This document shows positions 1-5,230 of a stretch of 6,757 bases of DNA, in pieces. The translations under genes were made by a program, and so were the position numbers. Where the stretch lies: NCBI GenBank assembly GCA_003486645.1, contig DNGI01000159.1, positions 1 through 6,757 on the forward strand, given 5' to 3'. The notes under the pieces were generated by a model, which worked only from the letters and a program-made list of their open reading frames with translations, did no database searches and was not told the origin of the DNA. The stretch is from Cyanobacteria bacterium UBA11370 (GTDB taxonomy: Bacteria; Cyanobacteriota; Cyanobacteriia; Cyanobacteriales; Coleofasciculaceae). Each line of letters starts with the position of its first letter. The stretch's first letter is position 1.

Positions 1-9
1 CAATGCGTG

Positions 10-120
10 ATATCATGTCCGGCAAATCACCCCTAATAAAGAGTCTCCCCCTCTCCCCCTCTCCCTCTCTCCCTCTCTCCCCCTCACTCTTTTTTAGGGT
101 TATTCAACCGGACATGATAT
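10..120. repeat. Inverted-repeat element enclosing a pyrimidine octamer array
   Basis: A perfect 13-bp inverted repeat, ATATCATGTCCGG at 10-22 and CCGGACATGATAT at 108-120, encloses an 85-bp interior made mostly of pyrimidine repeats. The span is 111 bp, a multiple of three, and contains no stop in the frame of the downstream toxin gene, whose first available ATG (114) lies inside the right arm. The layout resembles the small non-coding dispersed elements (MITE- or REP-like) common in filamentous cyanobacteria. That it moves, or occurs elsewhere in this genome, is inference, since no second copy lies in the window and no target-site duplication can be shown with only nine bases of left flank. 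Confidence 0.6.
44..85. repeat. Octanucleotide tandem repeat, five units, polypyrimidine
   Basis: Five consecutive 8-mers fill 44-83: TCTCCCCC, TCTCCCCC, TCTCCCTC, TCTCCCTC, TCTCCCCC, followed by TC. The plus strand is pure pyrimidine for 42 nt. Read through in the toxin frame it would give a Ser/Pro/Leu-rich peptide of no recognisable domain. Such short tandemly repeated tracts are typical of cyanobacterial intergenic DNA and can vary in unit number by slippage. The unit length of 8 means that gain or loss of one unit would shift the reading frame. Confidence 0.8.
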
Positions 121-353
121 TACAACCTAAAATTGCTGCTCAAATTGCTAAAAAAGTACTAGCGCTGAATATTGATCCCTTACCTTTTGATAGCAAACAG
201 TTATCAGGTTATCCAGGTTATTATCGCGTTGATAGTGGTGAGTATCGAATCGTATATCGCTTCAATCCGAATCAGGATTTGGTGGAAGTAATCTTAGTTG
301 GCAAGCGCAACGATGATGATGTTTACAAAAGGTTAGAACGTCTCTTGGAATAG
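114..353 (+). CDS. RelE/ParE-family toxin, probably N-terminally truncated
   Basis: The product resembles type II toxin-antitoxin RelE/ParE proteins, many of which are mRNA interferases. Using ATG 114 it has 79 residues. Family-like features are the helix LQPKIAAQIAKKVLAL (residues 3-18), the FDSKQL segment, the central YYRVDSGEYRIVYRF block (37-50, including Arg38 and Arg45), and the terminal VGKRNDDDVYKRLERLL (62-78). RelE proteins usually begin with a beta strand and a few further residues before this helix. That part, roughly 15 residues, is absent, and the sequence in its place is the inverted-repeat element at 10-120. The frame stays open upstream to position 3, so an in-frame product carrying a Ser/Pro/Leu-rich insert is possible if translation begins farther left. 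No good Shine-Dalgarno site precedes ATG 114; GGG at 97-99 is too distant. No antitoxin gene is visible, though one could lie before the window. The family call is fairly safe; activity is doubtful. Confidence 0.75.
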   Translation: MILQPKIAAQIAKKVLALNIDPLPFDSKQLSGYPGYYRVDSGEYRIVYRFNPNQDLVEVILVGKRNDDDVYKRLERLLE

Positions 354-369
354 TTCTACTAGCTTTTAG

Positions 370-400
370 TTTTTCCTTTTCCCTTTCCCCTTTCCCCCTT
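370..400. repeat. Polypyrimidine tract between convergent genes
   Basis: A 31-nt run of pure pyrimidine (T/C blocks of growing C content) sits in the 75-bp gap between the toxin gene and the large minus-strand gene, which converge here. It is similar in style to the tract at 44-85. No GC-rich stem with a T tail is present in the gap, so no classical intrinsic terminator can be called for either gene. Confidence 0.6.
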
Positions 401-428
401 AACCAAACAGTATTGTCTCCACTCCTCA

Positions 429-2873
429 TTATTCAAACGGTTGCAAACGAACTAAACCCGTATCCTCAAGCAACTGCTGCGCTTCCACAGTTTTAAGAAT
501 TTCTACAAACTTTTTCCCTACTGGTTTACGACTATTATCCCTCGGATAAACGACCGCCAAAGAGTACGCCAAAGGATAAGTTTGATTCATAAACGCCTTA
601 ATATTTGGCCCATAACTGCCTTTCGCATTACATAAATCAGTATCAGGAGTCACAGGTTGATTATTCTCTTGCAGAAGCGGAGGAACTGGAGACTTTTCTC
701 CATCGACCAAAGTCAAGGGATAAACGGAACATTGACCTAATACTTTGCTCAAAGAATCAAAGCCCACAGCACCAATCTTTCTCTCCTCAAAATCCCGAAT
801 CACTTCTCTCAGAGTTTCAAACGTTTGAAGACGGCTAACGGTTGGAGTACCAGGATTGAAAATCCCACGATTGCGCTGGTTACTCTGTTGCACTAAGGTT
901 CTAAATTGATCAATACTGAGTCGATCTTTTAGAACCCGTTGCTCAAAGATTTGTATAGCTTCCTGACTCGGTGGAATGTAGAGTTTAATTGGGAGATCCG
1001 GACCTCCTAATTCTTTCCAATTATTGATTTTATCGGTATAAATTTGTCGCAATTGATCAAATGTAAGTTGCCCTTTCAACGCTTGGGGAAGACTGTTTTC
1101 CCGTCTGGCATAGCTGAAAGGAACATAGACAACCAACCCATCGTGAGCAAATTCTTGATATCCTAAGTCAGAGGTTAAATTATTCAACAGACTAGCGATC
1201 GCAAATTCGGCTTTTTCAGTACGAACACTCTGGATCGCGTCACTCCATAGGGGTTGAGGTTGATAAAATAGCTGTAATTTAGGTTGACGTTTGTAGAGTT
1301 CGCCAGCAAGGGTAGTATTTTTAGCAATGAGATTGGGTTGCTGCAAAACATAATCCCACGCACCATCTTTTTCTGCGGTGTAAGCAAATTTTCCCGGCGG
1401 AATCCCAGAAACCTGTTCGATACAGCAGGGAAGAGAATCTGTAACCGTCGCATTTCTAAGTTGATTTCTACCAAAAATAAACCACAATAAAAGTCCGATT
1501 AACAGCAAACCCAGAAGACCTAAAAACCACCACGAACGCCAAAAACGTCTTTTTTTCTTCGTCGTCTCTTCAACTTCCGGTATGGGCTGTTGCCATTGGG
1601 GATCAATTTGGGGTTCTGGGGGCAGTCTCAACAAGGCTTTACGAGCAATTTCAGCACTCTCAAACTTCACCGTCCCTAACCCAATCAAACAAAGAATAAA
1701 ATCTTTCAGGACAGGTTGAACGGGTTGCCAATGGTCTTTAAATCGCGGATTAAATAGCTGACCATTCTCTGGGTCATGAGTGCCTCCAGCTAATAGATAA
1801 AATGCCACATATCCTAAGTCTTGTAAATCTTTGGCCGGGGAAGCAAAAGGACGTTCAGCTAGGGGCGGATCAAAACGGGCTTCCCACAAAAGTAGGTCAC
1901 ACAAATAGATGAAAAATCCTTGAAAACTAGGGACAATTAATAAAGTATCCAGACTGAGATTTCCGTCTGCAAGTCCCTGTTGCACTAAACCAGAAGGAAG
2001 GCGGAATTTTTGACCGTGGAGAAATTCTAAGCTTTGTAGTACTTGATTAAGAACTTGCCGCACTTGCCAACTACTCATCGCACCCGTTTCAGCAAGATAG
2101 CTAGCGAGGGTAGGACAAGCATCGAGATTCCCTCTCGTGACAATGTAACAACGTTCTTGACGCGGATCGGCGATCGCTTCCCATAATGGAATTAAACGAA
2201 AGTCCTGCACTCGACCATCGGCTAAACTCAAACCAGCCAGATTTATAAACGCATCTTTGCGCTTACGCGTTTCCTCTAAGTTAAAATATCGGTCAGGTAG
2301 CAGGTATTCTTTAATCACAACAGGTTGGCGGTCAGGAAGCTGAACCGCTTGGTACAAGCGACCCCTACCCCGATGTTTGATAAAGCCTTCGATTTCATAA
2401 GTTCCTCGACTTCCCCGAATTTTAGTGGCGGGTGGCAATAGGGCGGGAAAACTACATTTGAGGCAATAAAGGGCATTTGGATCGTCTTGTAGGGTTTGTT
2501 GCAGCCATTCACAGCCAAAAGGATTGCCTTGTACACAACGATAATGGGGATAGGGGGATTTAATCCGCTGGGGAACAAGAGGCTTAGTCACCACTTCACC
2601 TTCAGTTCCCGGAATTTCTTCTAACCCTTCTTCCCCTGGTTTGCGAAGAAGTTTATCTTTAACTTTATCTTGGACATCTTTTAAGCTAGGAGTACGGGCA
2701 CTCAGTTCGTCTTGGAGAAACGGAACCAGCCAAAGTAAGCGCGAGGGAATCAACCGCAAAAGTCCCATGCGGAAGACATTAAGGATAGCCCTTAGCCTCT
2801 GGGTGACTCGACTGCCTTCTAAACTGGTAAATTGCTTAAATAAGCGTCCCAGGAATCCTTGTGGATTTTTCAT
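429..2873 (-). CDS. Membrane protein: Cys4 motif, pseudokinase-like domain, TM helix, periplasmic-binding-protein-like domain
   Basis: With the ATG at 2873 the product has 814 residues. Residues 1-100 are basic and helical. A four-cysteine motif (Cys113, Cys121, Cys137, Cys140) resembles the short zinc-ribbon-like prefix of many cyanobacterial Ser/Thr kinases. Residues about 155-420 look like a protein-kinase fold: a Gly/Arg-rich loop (RGRGRLYQAV), the beta-3 lysine in VVIKEY (Lys188), a catalytic loop and CDLLLWE at the DFG site. HRDLKPEN is replaced by DGNLSLDT (303-310), so the catalytic Asp becomes Asn305 and the metal-binding Asn becomes Thr310; DFG reads DLL with Asp326 kept. It is therefore probably a pseudokinase. 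KKKRRFWR precedes a single membrane helix (about 448-468), placing the kinase part in the cytoplasm. Residues about 475-814 resemble PstS-like substrate-binding domains (EFAIASL, HDGLVVYVPFS, NNWKELGG), with Cys483, Cys484, Cys715 and Cys748 available for disulfides. A sensor coupling an external ligand to a cytoplasmic scaffold is plausible but inferred. It stands alone, divergent from the Nif11 gene. Confidence 0.8.
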   Translation of the reverse strand: MKNPQGFLGRLFKQFTSLEGSRVTQRLRAILNVFRMGLLRLIPSRLLWLVPFLQDELSARTPSLKDVQDKVKDKLLRKPGEEGLEEIPGTEGEVVTKPLVPQRIKSPYPHYRCVQGNPFGCEWLQQTLQDDPNALYCLKCSFPALLPPATKIRGSRGTYEIEGFIKHRGRGRLYQAVQLPDRQPVVIKEYLLPDRYFNLEETRKRKDAFINLAGLSLADGRVQDFRLIPLWEAIADPRQERCYIVTRGNLDACPTLASYLAETGAMSSWQVRQVLNQVLQSLEFLHGQKFRLPSGLVQQGLADGNLSLDTLLIVPSFQGFFIYLCDLLLWEARFDPPLAERPFASPAKDLQDLGYVAFYLLAGGTHDPENGQLFNPRFKDHWQPVQPVLKDFILCLIGLGTVKFESAEIARKALLRLPPEPQIDPQWQQPIPEVEETTKKKRRFWRSWWFLGLLGLLLIGLLLWFIFGRNQLRNATVTDSLPCCIEQVSGIPPGKFAYTAEKDGAWDYVLQQPNLIAKNTTLAGELYKRQPKLQLFYQPQPLWSDAIQSVRTEKAEFAIASLLNNLTSDLGYQEFAHDGLVVYVPFSYARRENSLPQALKGQLTFDQLRQIYTDKINNWKELGGPDLPIKLYIPPSQEAIQIFEQRVLKDRLSIDQFRTLVQQSNQRNRGIFNPGTPTVSRLQTFETLREVIRDFEERKIGAVGFDSLSKVLGQCSVYPLTLVDGEKSPVPPLLQENNQPVTPDTDLCNAKGSYGPNIKAFMNQTYPLAYSLAVVYPRDNSRKPVGKKFVEILKTVEAQQLLEDTGLVRLQPFE
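1195..1202. repeat. HIP1 octamer
   Basis: GCGATCGC, the highly iterated palindrome of cyanobacterial genomes, lies inside the coding region of the large minus-strand gene. Confidence 0.85.
2170..2177. repeat. HIP1 octamer
   Basis: A second GCGATCGC, also inside the large minus-strand gene. Together with the copies at 1195 and 5352 it supports a cyanobacterial origin. Confidence 0.85.
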
Positions 2874-2881
2874 AATGCTAG

Positions 2882-2889
2882 CCTCTCCC
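2882..2889 (-). promoter_or_regulatory. Ribosome binding site deciding the start of the 814-residue protein
   Basis: On the minus strand GGGAGAGG lies 8 nt before the ATG at 2873. This favours that ATG over the in-frame TTG at 2891, which would add six residues (MGEASI) but would place the GGGAGAGG inside the coding sequence. Confidence 0.65.
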
Positions 2890-2931
2890 AAACAGTGACC
2901 CGTTCCCGGTTCCCCATTTCCAAATAACTGT

Positions 2932-2937
2932 TATAAT
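2932..2937 (+). promoter_or_regulatory. Candidate -10 box for the Nif11 gene
   Basis: A perfect TATAAT lies about 97 bp before the Nif11 start codon. The matching -35 position (around 2909-2914, GTTCCC) is poor, so a promoter here would rely on an activator or another sigma factor. The core TTATAA is self-complementary and could also serve the divergent gene; on the minus strand TTAACA sits 15 bp upstream of TATAAC. TATTTT at 3007-3012 is an alternative -10 for a shorter leader. Confidence 0.35.
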
Positions 2938-2940
2938 GAC

Positions 2941-2953
2941 ACACTTGTAGTGT
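2941..2953. promoter_or_regulatory. Small palindrome, possible operator
   Basis: ACACT-TGT-AGTGT is a perfect 5-3-5 dyad placed just after the TATAAT, about where transcription toward the Nif11 gene would start. It also lies upstream of the divergent large gene. Its position suits a repressor or dual regulator binding site. No known regulator consensus is recognised, so this is positional inference. Confidence 0.3.
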
Positions 2954-3033
2954 TAAGATTTGAGTAGCAATTCCAGCAACTCGTTTTGAAATGTAATTAA
3001 GATTGCTATTTTAGCGTGATGGAGTAAAGGCGG

Positions 3034-3243
3034 ATGGCAAAGGAGCAAGTTGCTAGACTTTTTAGAGATGCTCAAGCTAATCCTTCGTTAAGAGAGGAAC
3101 TGAGTACAGCGCCTAATATAGAAGCATTTGTTGAAATGGCGAAAGAACGGGGTTATGACTTTACCGTTGAAGAATGGCAGGAAATGACTCGATTTTCGGT
3201 TGAAGAATTAAAGGGGAAAATCTCAGAAATTCCCGGCATTTGA
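3034..3243 (+). CDS. Nif11-domain small protein
   Basis: A 69-residue acidic, helical protein with the Nif11 pattern: an N-terminal helix (MAKEQVARLFRDAQANPSL), then NIEAFVEMAKERGYDFTVEEW, in which F-[I/V]-x-x-A-[K/R]-x-x-G-Y-x-[F/L]-T is the family hallmark. Nif11 domains occur as free-standing small proteins in cyanobacteria and nitrogen fixers, and as leaders of nitrile-hydratase/Nif11-type ribosomal peptides. Here the C-terminus (VEELKGKISEIPGI) has no double-glycine cleavage site and no Cys-, Ser- or Thr-rich core, and no lanthipeptide-type modifying enzyme or transporter is nearby. A natural-product precursor is therefore unlikely and the function is unknown. GGAG at 3021-3024 lies 9 nt before the ATG. 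The stop codon is one base from the stop of the converging gene. Confidence 0.85.
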   Translation: MAKEQVARLFRDAQANPSLREELSTAPNIEAFVEMAKERGYDFTVEEWQEMTRFSVEELKGKISEIPGI

Positions 3244-3244
3244 A

Positions 3245-3469
3245 TCAAGGCGTAATTTCTTTAATCAGCTTTTCCAAGTAAGTTTGGGCTTCGTCAGGGG
3301 ACATAACCAGCGCTTTCCCCTGGCGCAATATCTCATATCGGCCGCCGCGATAGCCGTGTCCGGCAATTAACCCTAAGCTAATCGCTTGATTGCCGAGTTG
3401 AGTCAGCTTATTAATCCCAATTGACTCAATTTCTTGGTTGAGGCGGTGTTTGATATGTTCTTCGTCCAT
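3245..3469 (-). CDS. Small conserved-looking protein of unknown function
   Basis: A 74-residue soluble protein that I do not recognise as a named family. It begins MDEEHIKHRLNQEIESIG, has a central Gly-rich patch (GLIAGHGYRGGRYEILRQGK) and ends in a helical segment (SPDEAQTYLEKLIKEI). There is no signal peptide, membrane segment or cysteine. Balanced amino-acid composition and a plausible helix-strand-helix pattern support a real gene. The ATG at 3469 lacks a clear Shine-Dalgarno sequence; the bases just upstream on the minus strand are A/C/T-rich. It follows the Pvc16 gene on the same strand after 114 bp, so it may be co-transcribed with it or have its own promoter. It converges with the Nif11 gene with only one base between the stop codons. 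Confidence 0.6.
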   Translation of the reverse strand: MDEEHIKHRLNQEIESIGINKLTQLGNQAISLGLIAGHGYRGGRYEILRQGKALVMSPDEAQTYLEKLIKEITP

Positions 3470-3483
3470 AGGTTTAGAGTTAG

Positions 3484-3560
3484 GTGAGTTTTGAGTTTTG
3501 TTAGCGTAACGGCACGATAGTGAGTTTTGAGTTTTAAGTTCTGAGTTTTAAGTTTTAATT
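3484..3560. repeat. GAGTTTT-type low-complexity repeats
   Basis: GTGAGTTTTGAGTTTT occurs twice exactly, at 3484-3499 and 3520-3535, 36 bp apart. Degenerate units of the form (C)TGAGTTTTAAGTT follow up to about 3560. The repeats fill the gap between the 74-residue gene and the Pvc16 gene and are another example of the short-repeat intergenic style of this genome. Confidence 0.65.
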
Positions 3561-3576
3561 TAAAACTGGCAACTCA
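3542..3576. repeat. AT-rich hairpin just after the Pvc16 stop codon
   Basis: TGAGTT (3542-3547) pairs with AACTCA (3571-3576), and AGTTTTA (3551-3557) pairs with TAAAACT (3561-3567), giving 13 bp interrupted by a 3x3 internal loop around a 3-nt loop. It begins seven bases past the stop of the minus-strand Pvc16 gene. It could mark that transcript's 3' end, but it is AT-rich and lacks a T run on the minus strand, so it is not a classical terminator. Confidence 0.35.
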
Positions 3577-3583
3577 TAGCGTT

Positions 3584-4939
3584 CTAAATAGGTTCTTTGA
3601 TCACGATCTTTGGTCCAATAAATTGATTGAAGGTTGGACTATTGCGATTGGTATCAACGGTCAGTTGACTTTCTGCACCGTCAACCTGTAAACGTACCAA
3701 GTAGCGTCCTGACTTTACTTCCTTAATAGGTATGGTAATCCAAACACTATCGGTGCGGCGGGGTGCTGCCTCAAACAGATAAGCGGCTGGATTTTCGGTT
3801 GAGAGTTCATTCATGACTAAAATAACTCGCTGCTTCCTGCCAATTGTAACGTCTGTTCGCACTCGGACTTCCGCTACACGCGGCTCATCGATGGCTCCTT
3901 GCCATTTGGAAACGCTAACTTTTGTAACCCTTGGACGTATTAAAAATGAGACAACATTCGACTGTACAGCAGAACTTAGAGTTGACTGCTTGTTTAATGG
4001 TAACATCTGATTTGCACTAGAGCTTGTTGGGTTGGTTCCTGCTCCATTATTCGCGCTAGTGGGTATCAGTCTTAAGTTGCGATGAAGAACCTGTAGAGTT
4101 TGCATTCCGGCACGCAGGGACTCGGCAGGTAACGAGGTAAGGGGTAATTTAATTTTTGTATCGCTAATTTCTGTTGGGGTTAACTGCATTTCACCAATCC
4201 AAACTTCAGTAATATTGCTTTTCAAATGTTTACCTTCAATTAACAAAGTACTGTCTGATAGGATCGCTTCAAACTGTCCCGCCAGGGAAATCACGCGATC
4301 GATCTTCGGCTGATTGAAGAATGGAACTATACCACCAAATTGACGACTGCGTACTGGCAAGGCTTTTTCCGATGGCGTTTCTCCTGGAATCATCACCACA
4401 GTAGCGCGATAAGCGACGGAAAGATTGTAGGGAGTTTGAAAAAACACTGACCAAACTTTAGATAAATCTTCTAAGGATAAATCTAGAGGTATAATGTTAA
4501 TTTCTTCCACCTGCTCCATGAGGTCAGAATCAGCTAAGAAGGTAAAATTAGAGTCAGCAACGGTATCATCAATCAATTCTTTAGTTAGAACTCGTTGATC
4601 AGTGAGAGCGCGAATAACACTACCCATCAGACGTTGTGGTTCTAATTCAATCTCATTACCATAAAAACTAATCATATAATGTAAATCTAAAGCACTAACC
4701 CATCGCTTCGTTTCCCCCATACGACCACTACGATTACGCATCTCCGCATTTTGAGCTAGGGTGTGATTATTAACAACTTGATAAAGAAAGATATTAACTC
4801 CAGTTTGTGGGGTCGCACCACCCACTTCATTCGGTCGAACAGTTGTTGCCCTAGCGCCCTCTAGACTAATCTGAATCGCAGTCTGCAACATTCTTTGTAG
4901 CGTTGCCGTTACCGTGGCAATGGCGAGATGATTACTCAT
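3584..4939 (-). CDS. Pvc16/DUF4255 family protein of a contractile injection system
   Basis: 451 residues. Residues about 8-185 match the DUF4255/Pvc16 N-terminal domain by pattern: a helical start (AIATVTATLQRMLQTAI), VNIFLYQVVNNHTLAQNAEMRNR (48-70), LDLHYMISFYG, and SVAYRATVVMIPGE near the domain end. In phage-tail-like contractile injection systems this domain belongs to the tail-terminator or cap protein that closes the sheath-tube assembly at its baseplate-distal end. Residues about 210-290 (PKIDRVISLAGQF... LLIEGKHLKSNITEVWIG) look like an IPT/TIG-type immunoglobulin fold. A Ser/Asn/Thr/Gly linker (292-322) leads to a second beta-rich domain ending SPTFNQFIGPKIVI. Contractile injection systems anchored to thylakoids are known in multicellular cyanobacteria, but no sheath, tube, spike or AAA gene is in the window, so this copy stands alone or at a cluster edge. 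The ATG at 4939 has no Shine-Dalgarno sequence; its leader is CA-rich and almost G-free. Confidence 0.8.
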   Translation of the reverse strand: MSNHLAIATVTATLQRMLQTAIQISLEGARATTVRPNEVGGATPQTGVNIFLYQVVNNHTLAQNAEMRNRSGRMGETKRWVSALDLHYMISFYGNEIELEPQRLMGSVIRALTDQRVLTKELIDDTVADSNFTFLADSDLMEQVEEINIIPLDLSLEDLSKVWSVFFQTPYNLSVAYRATVVMIPGETPSEKALPVRSRQFGGIVPFFNQPKIDRVISLAGQFEAILSDSTLLIEGKHLKSNITEVWIGEMQLTPTEISDTKIKLPLTSLPAESLRAGMQTLQVLHRNLRLIPTSANNGAGTNPTSSSANQMLPLNKQSTLSSAVQSNVVSFLIRPRVTKVSVSKWQGAIDEPRVAEVRVRTDVTIGRKQRVILVMNELSTENPAAYLFEAAPRRTDSVWITIPIKEVKSGRYLVRLQVDGAESQLTVDTNRNSPTFNQFIGPKIVIKEPI

Positions 4940-5020
4940 GGTGTTGGTTGTTTGTTGTTTGTTGGTTGTTATTGGTTGTTTGTTATTGGTTGTTGGTTGT
5001 GGGTTGTTGGTTGTCTGTTG
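4940..5020. repeat. GTTG/GTTT low-complexity tract (Pvc16 leader)
   Basis: 81 bp with only two A (4971, 4985) and one C (5015) on the plus strand, made of irregular GTT, GGTT and GTTT units. TTATTGGTTGTT occurs exactly at 4969-4980 and 4983-4994, and again at 6689-6700 in the loop of the hairpin beyond chlL. On the minus strand this is a CAA/CCAA-rich stretch directly before the Pvc16 start codon. Confidence 0.75.
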
Positions 5021-5074
5021 TCTGTTTTATAAAATACCAAATATCAAGCAACAAGCAACTAATAACTAATAACA
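4981..5074. repeat. Long imperfect hairpin 1, upstream of chlL
   Basis: Bases 4981-5010 can pair with 5045-5074, leaving a 34-nt loop. Of 30 positions, 22 are Watson-Crick, 5 are G-U if read as plus-strand RNA (4988, 4992, 4995, 5000, 5007) and 3 are mismatches (5001, 5002, 5009). The core is GTTATTGGTTGTTGGTTG (4982-4999) against CAACTAATAACTAATAAC (5056-5073). It lies in the divergent gap between the Pvc16 gene and chlL, six bases before hairpin 2. Confidence 0.65.
5026..5054 (-). promoter_or_regulatory. Candidate promoter for the Pvc16 gene
   Basis: On the minus strand TTGTTG (5049-5054) and TATAAA (5026-5031) are separated by exactly 17 bp. A start near 5019 would give a leader of about 80 nt that contains a single G. 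The -35 matches the consensus at only three positions, so this is a candidate only, and it overlaps the right half of hairpin 1. Confidence 0.35.
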
Positions 5075-5080
5075 TTTCCG

Positions 5081-5218
5081 TGGCAACGGATGTGGTAACG
5101 GATGTAGCGGATGAGTTATCGGTAAATCGTTTTATGGATTCAATTGATTCAATTAATCATGATTGCCAACCACCACCCATCCGTTAATCCGTTACATCCG
5201 TTATCAAATCCGCTGCCA
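5081..5218. repeat. Long imperfect hairpin 2 of CGGAT-unit repeats, upstream of chlL
   Basis: Bases 5081-5112 can pair with 5187-5218 over 32 positions: 28 Watson-Crick, two G-U in plus-strand RNA (5095, 5107), one A-C (5086) and one G-A (5092). The loop is 74 nt. The left arm is a tandem array of GTGGCAACGGAT (5080-5091), GTGGTAACGGAT (5092-5103) and GTAGCGGAT (5104-5112). The right arm carries ATCCGTTAC and ATCCGCTGCCA units, and a further TCCGCTGCCA continues to 5230. The same units build hairpin 3 after chlL. The loop contains a perfect 9-bp tandem duplication, GATTCAATT, at 5137-5145 and 5146-5154, followed by the palindrome AATCATGATT (5155-5164). Confidence 0.75.
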
Positions 5219-5230
5219 AGTCCGCTGCCA

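Noticed and set aside
44..83. Coding repeat of a Ser/Pro-rich protein
   Set aside because: The octamer unit is not a multiple of three and the tract is a typical intergenic polypyrimidine repeat bounded by inverted repeats.
3..113. Start of the toxin gene at ATG 3
   Set aside because: The extra 37 residues are the translation of the inverted repeat and octamer array and have no resemblance to a RelE N-terminus; a start farther left cannot be excluded.
2315..2578. Minus-strand open frame of 87 codons
   Set aside because: It lies wholly within the large pseudokinase gene in another frame and shows no independent domain; the same holds for the opposite-strand frames at 605-838, 1284-1490 and 2641-2898 and the same-strand frame at 1184-1474.
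2874..2891. TTG start six codons upstream for the large minus-strand gene
   Set aside because: GGGAGAGG is placed 8 nt before the ATG at 2873 and would fall inside the coding sequence if the TTG were used.
3813..4010. Open frames inside the Pvc16 gene (also 4269-4454 on the minus strand)
   Set aside because: They are fully covered by a well-supported coding sequence and have no translation signals or recognisable protein pattern.
4903..5187. Plus-strand open frame of 94 codons with a hydrophobic Trp/Leu/Val-rich repeat
   Set aside because: It starts inside the Pvc16 gene on the opposite strand and its hydrophobic look comes from translating the GTTG repeat tract and hairpins; it has no ribosome binding site.
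4940..5230. CRISPR array
   Set aside because: Repeat units are short, irregular and contiguous, with no constant-length repeat and unique spacers, and no cas gene is present.
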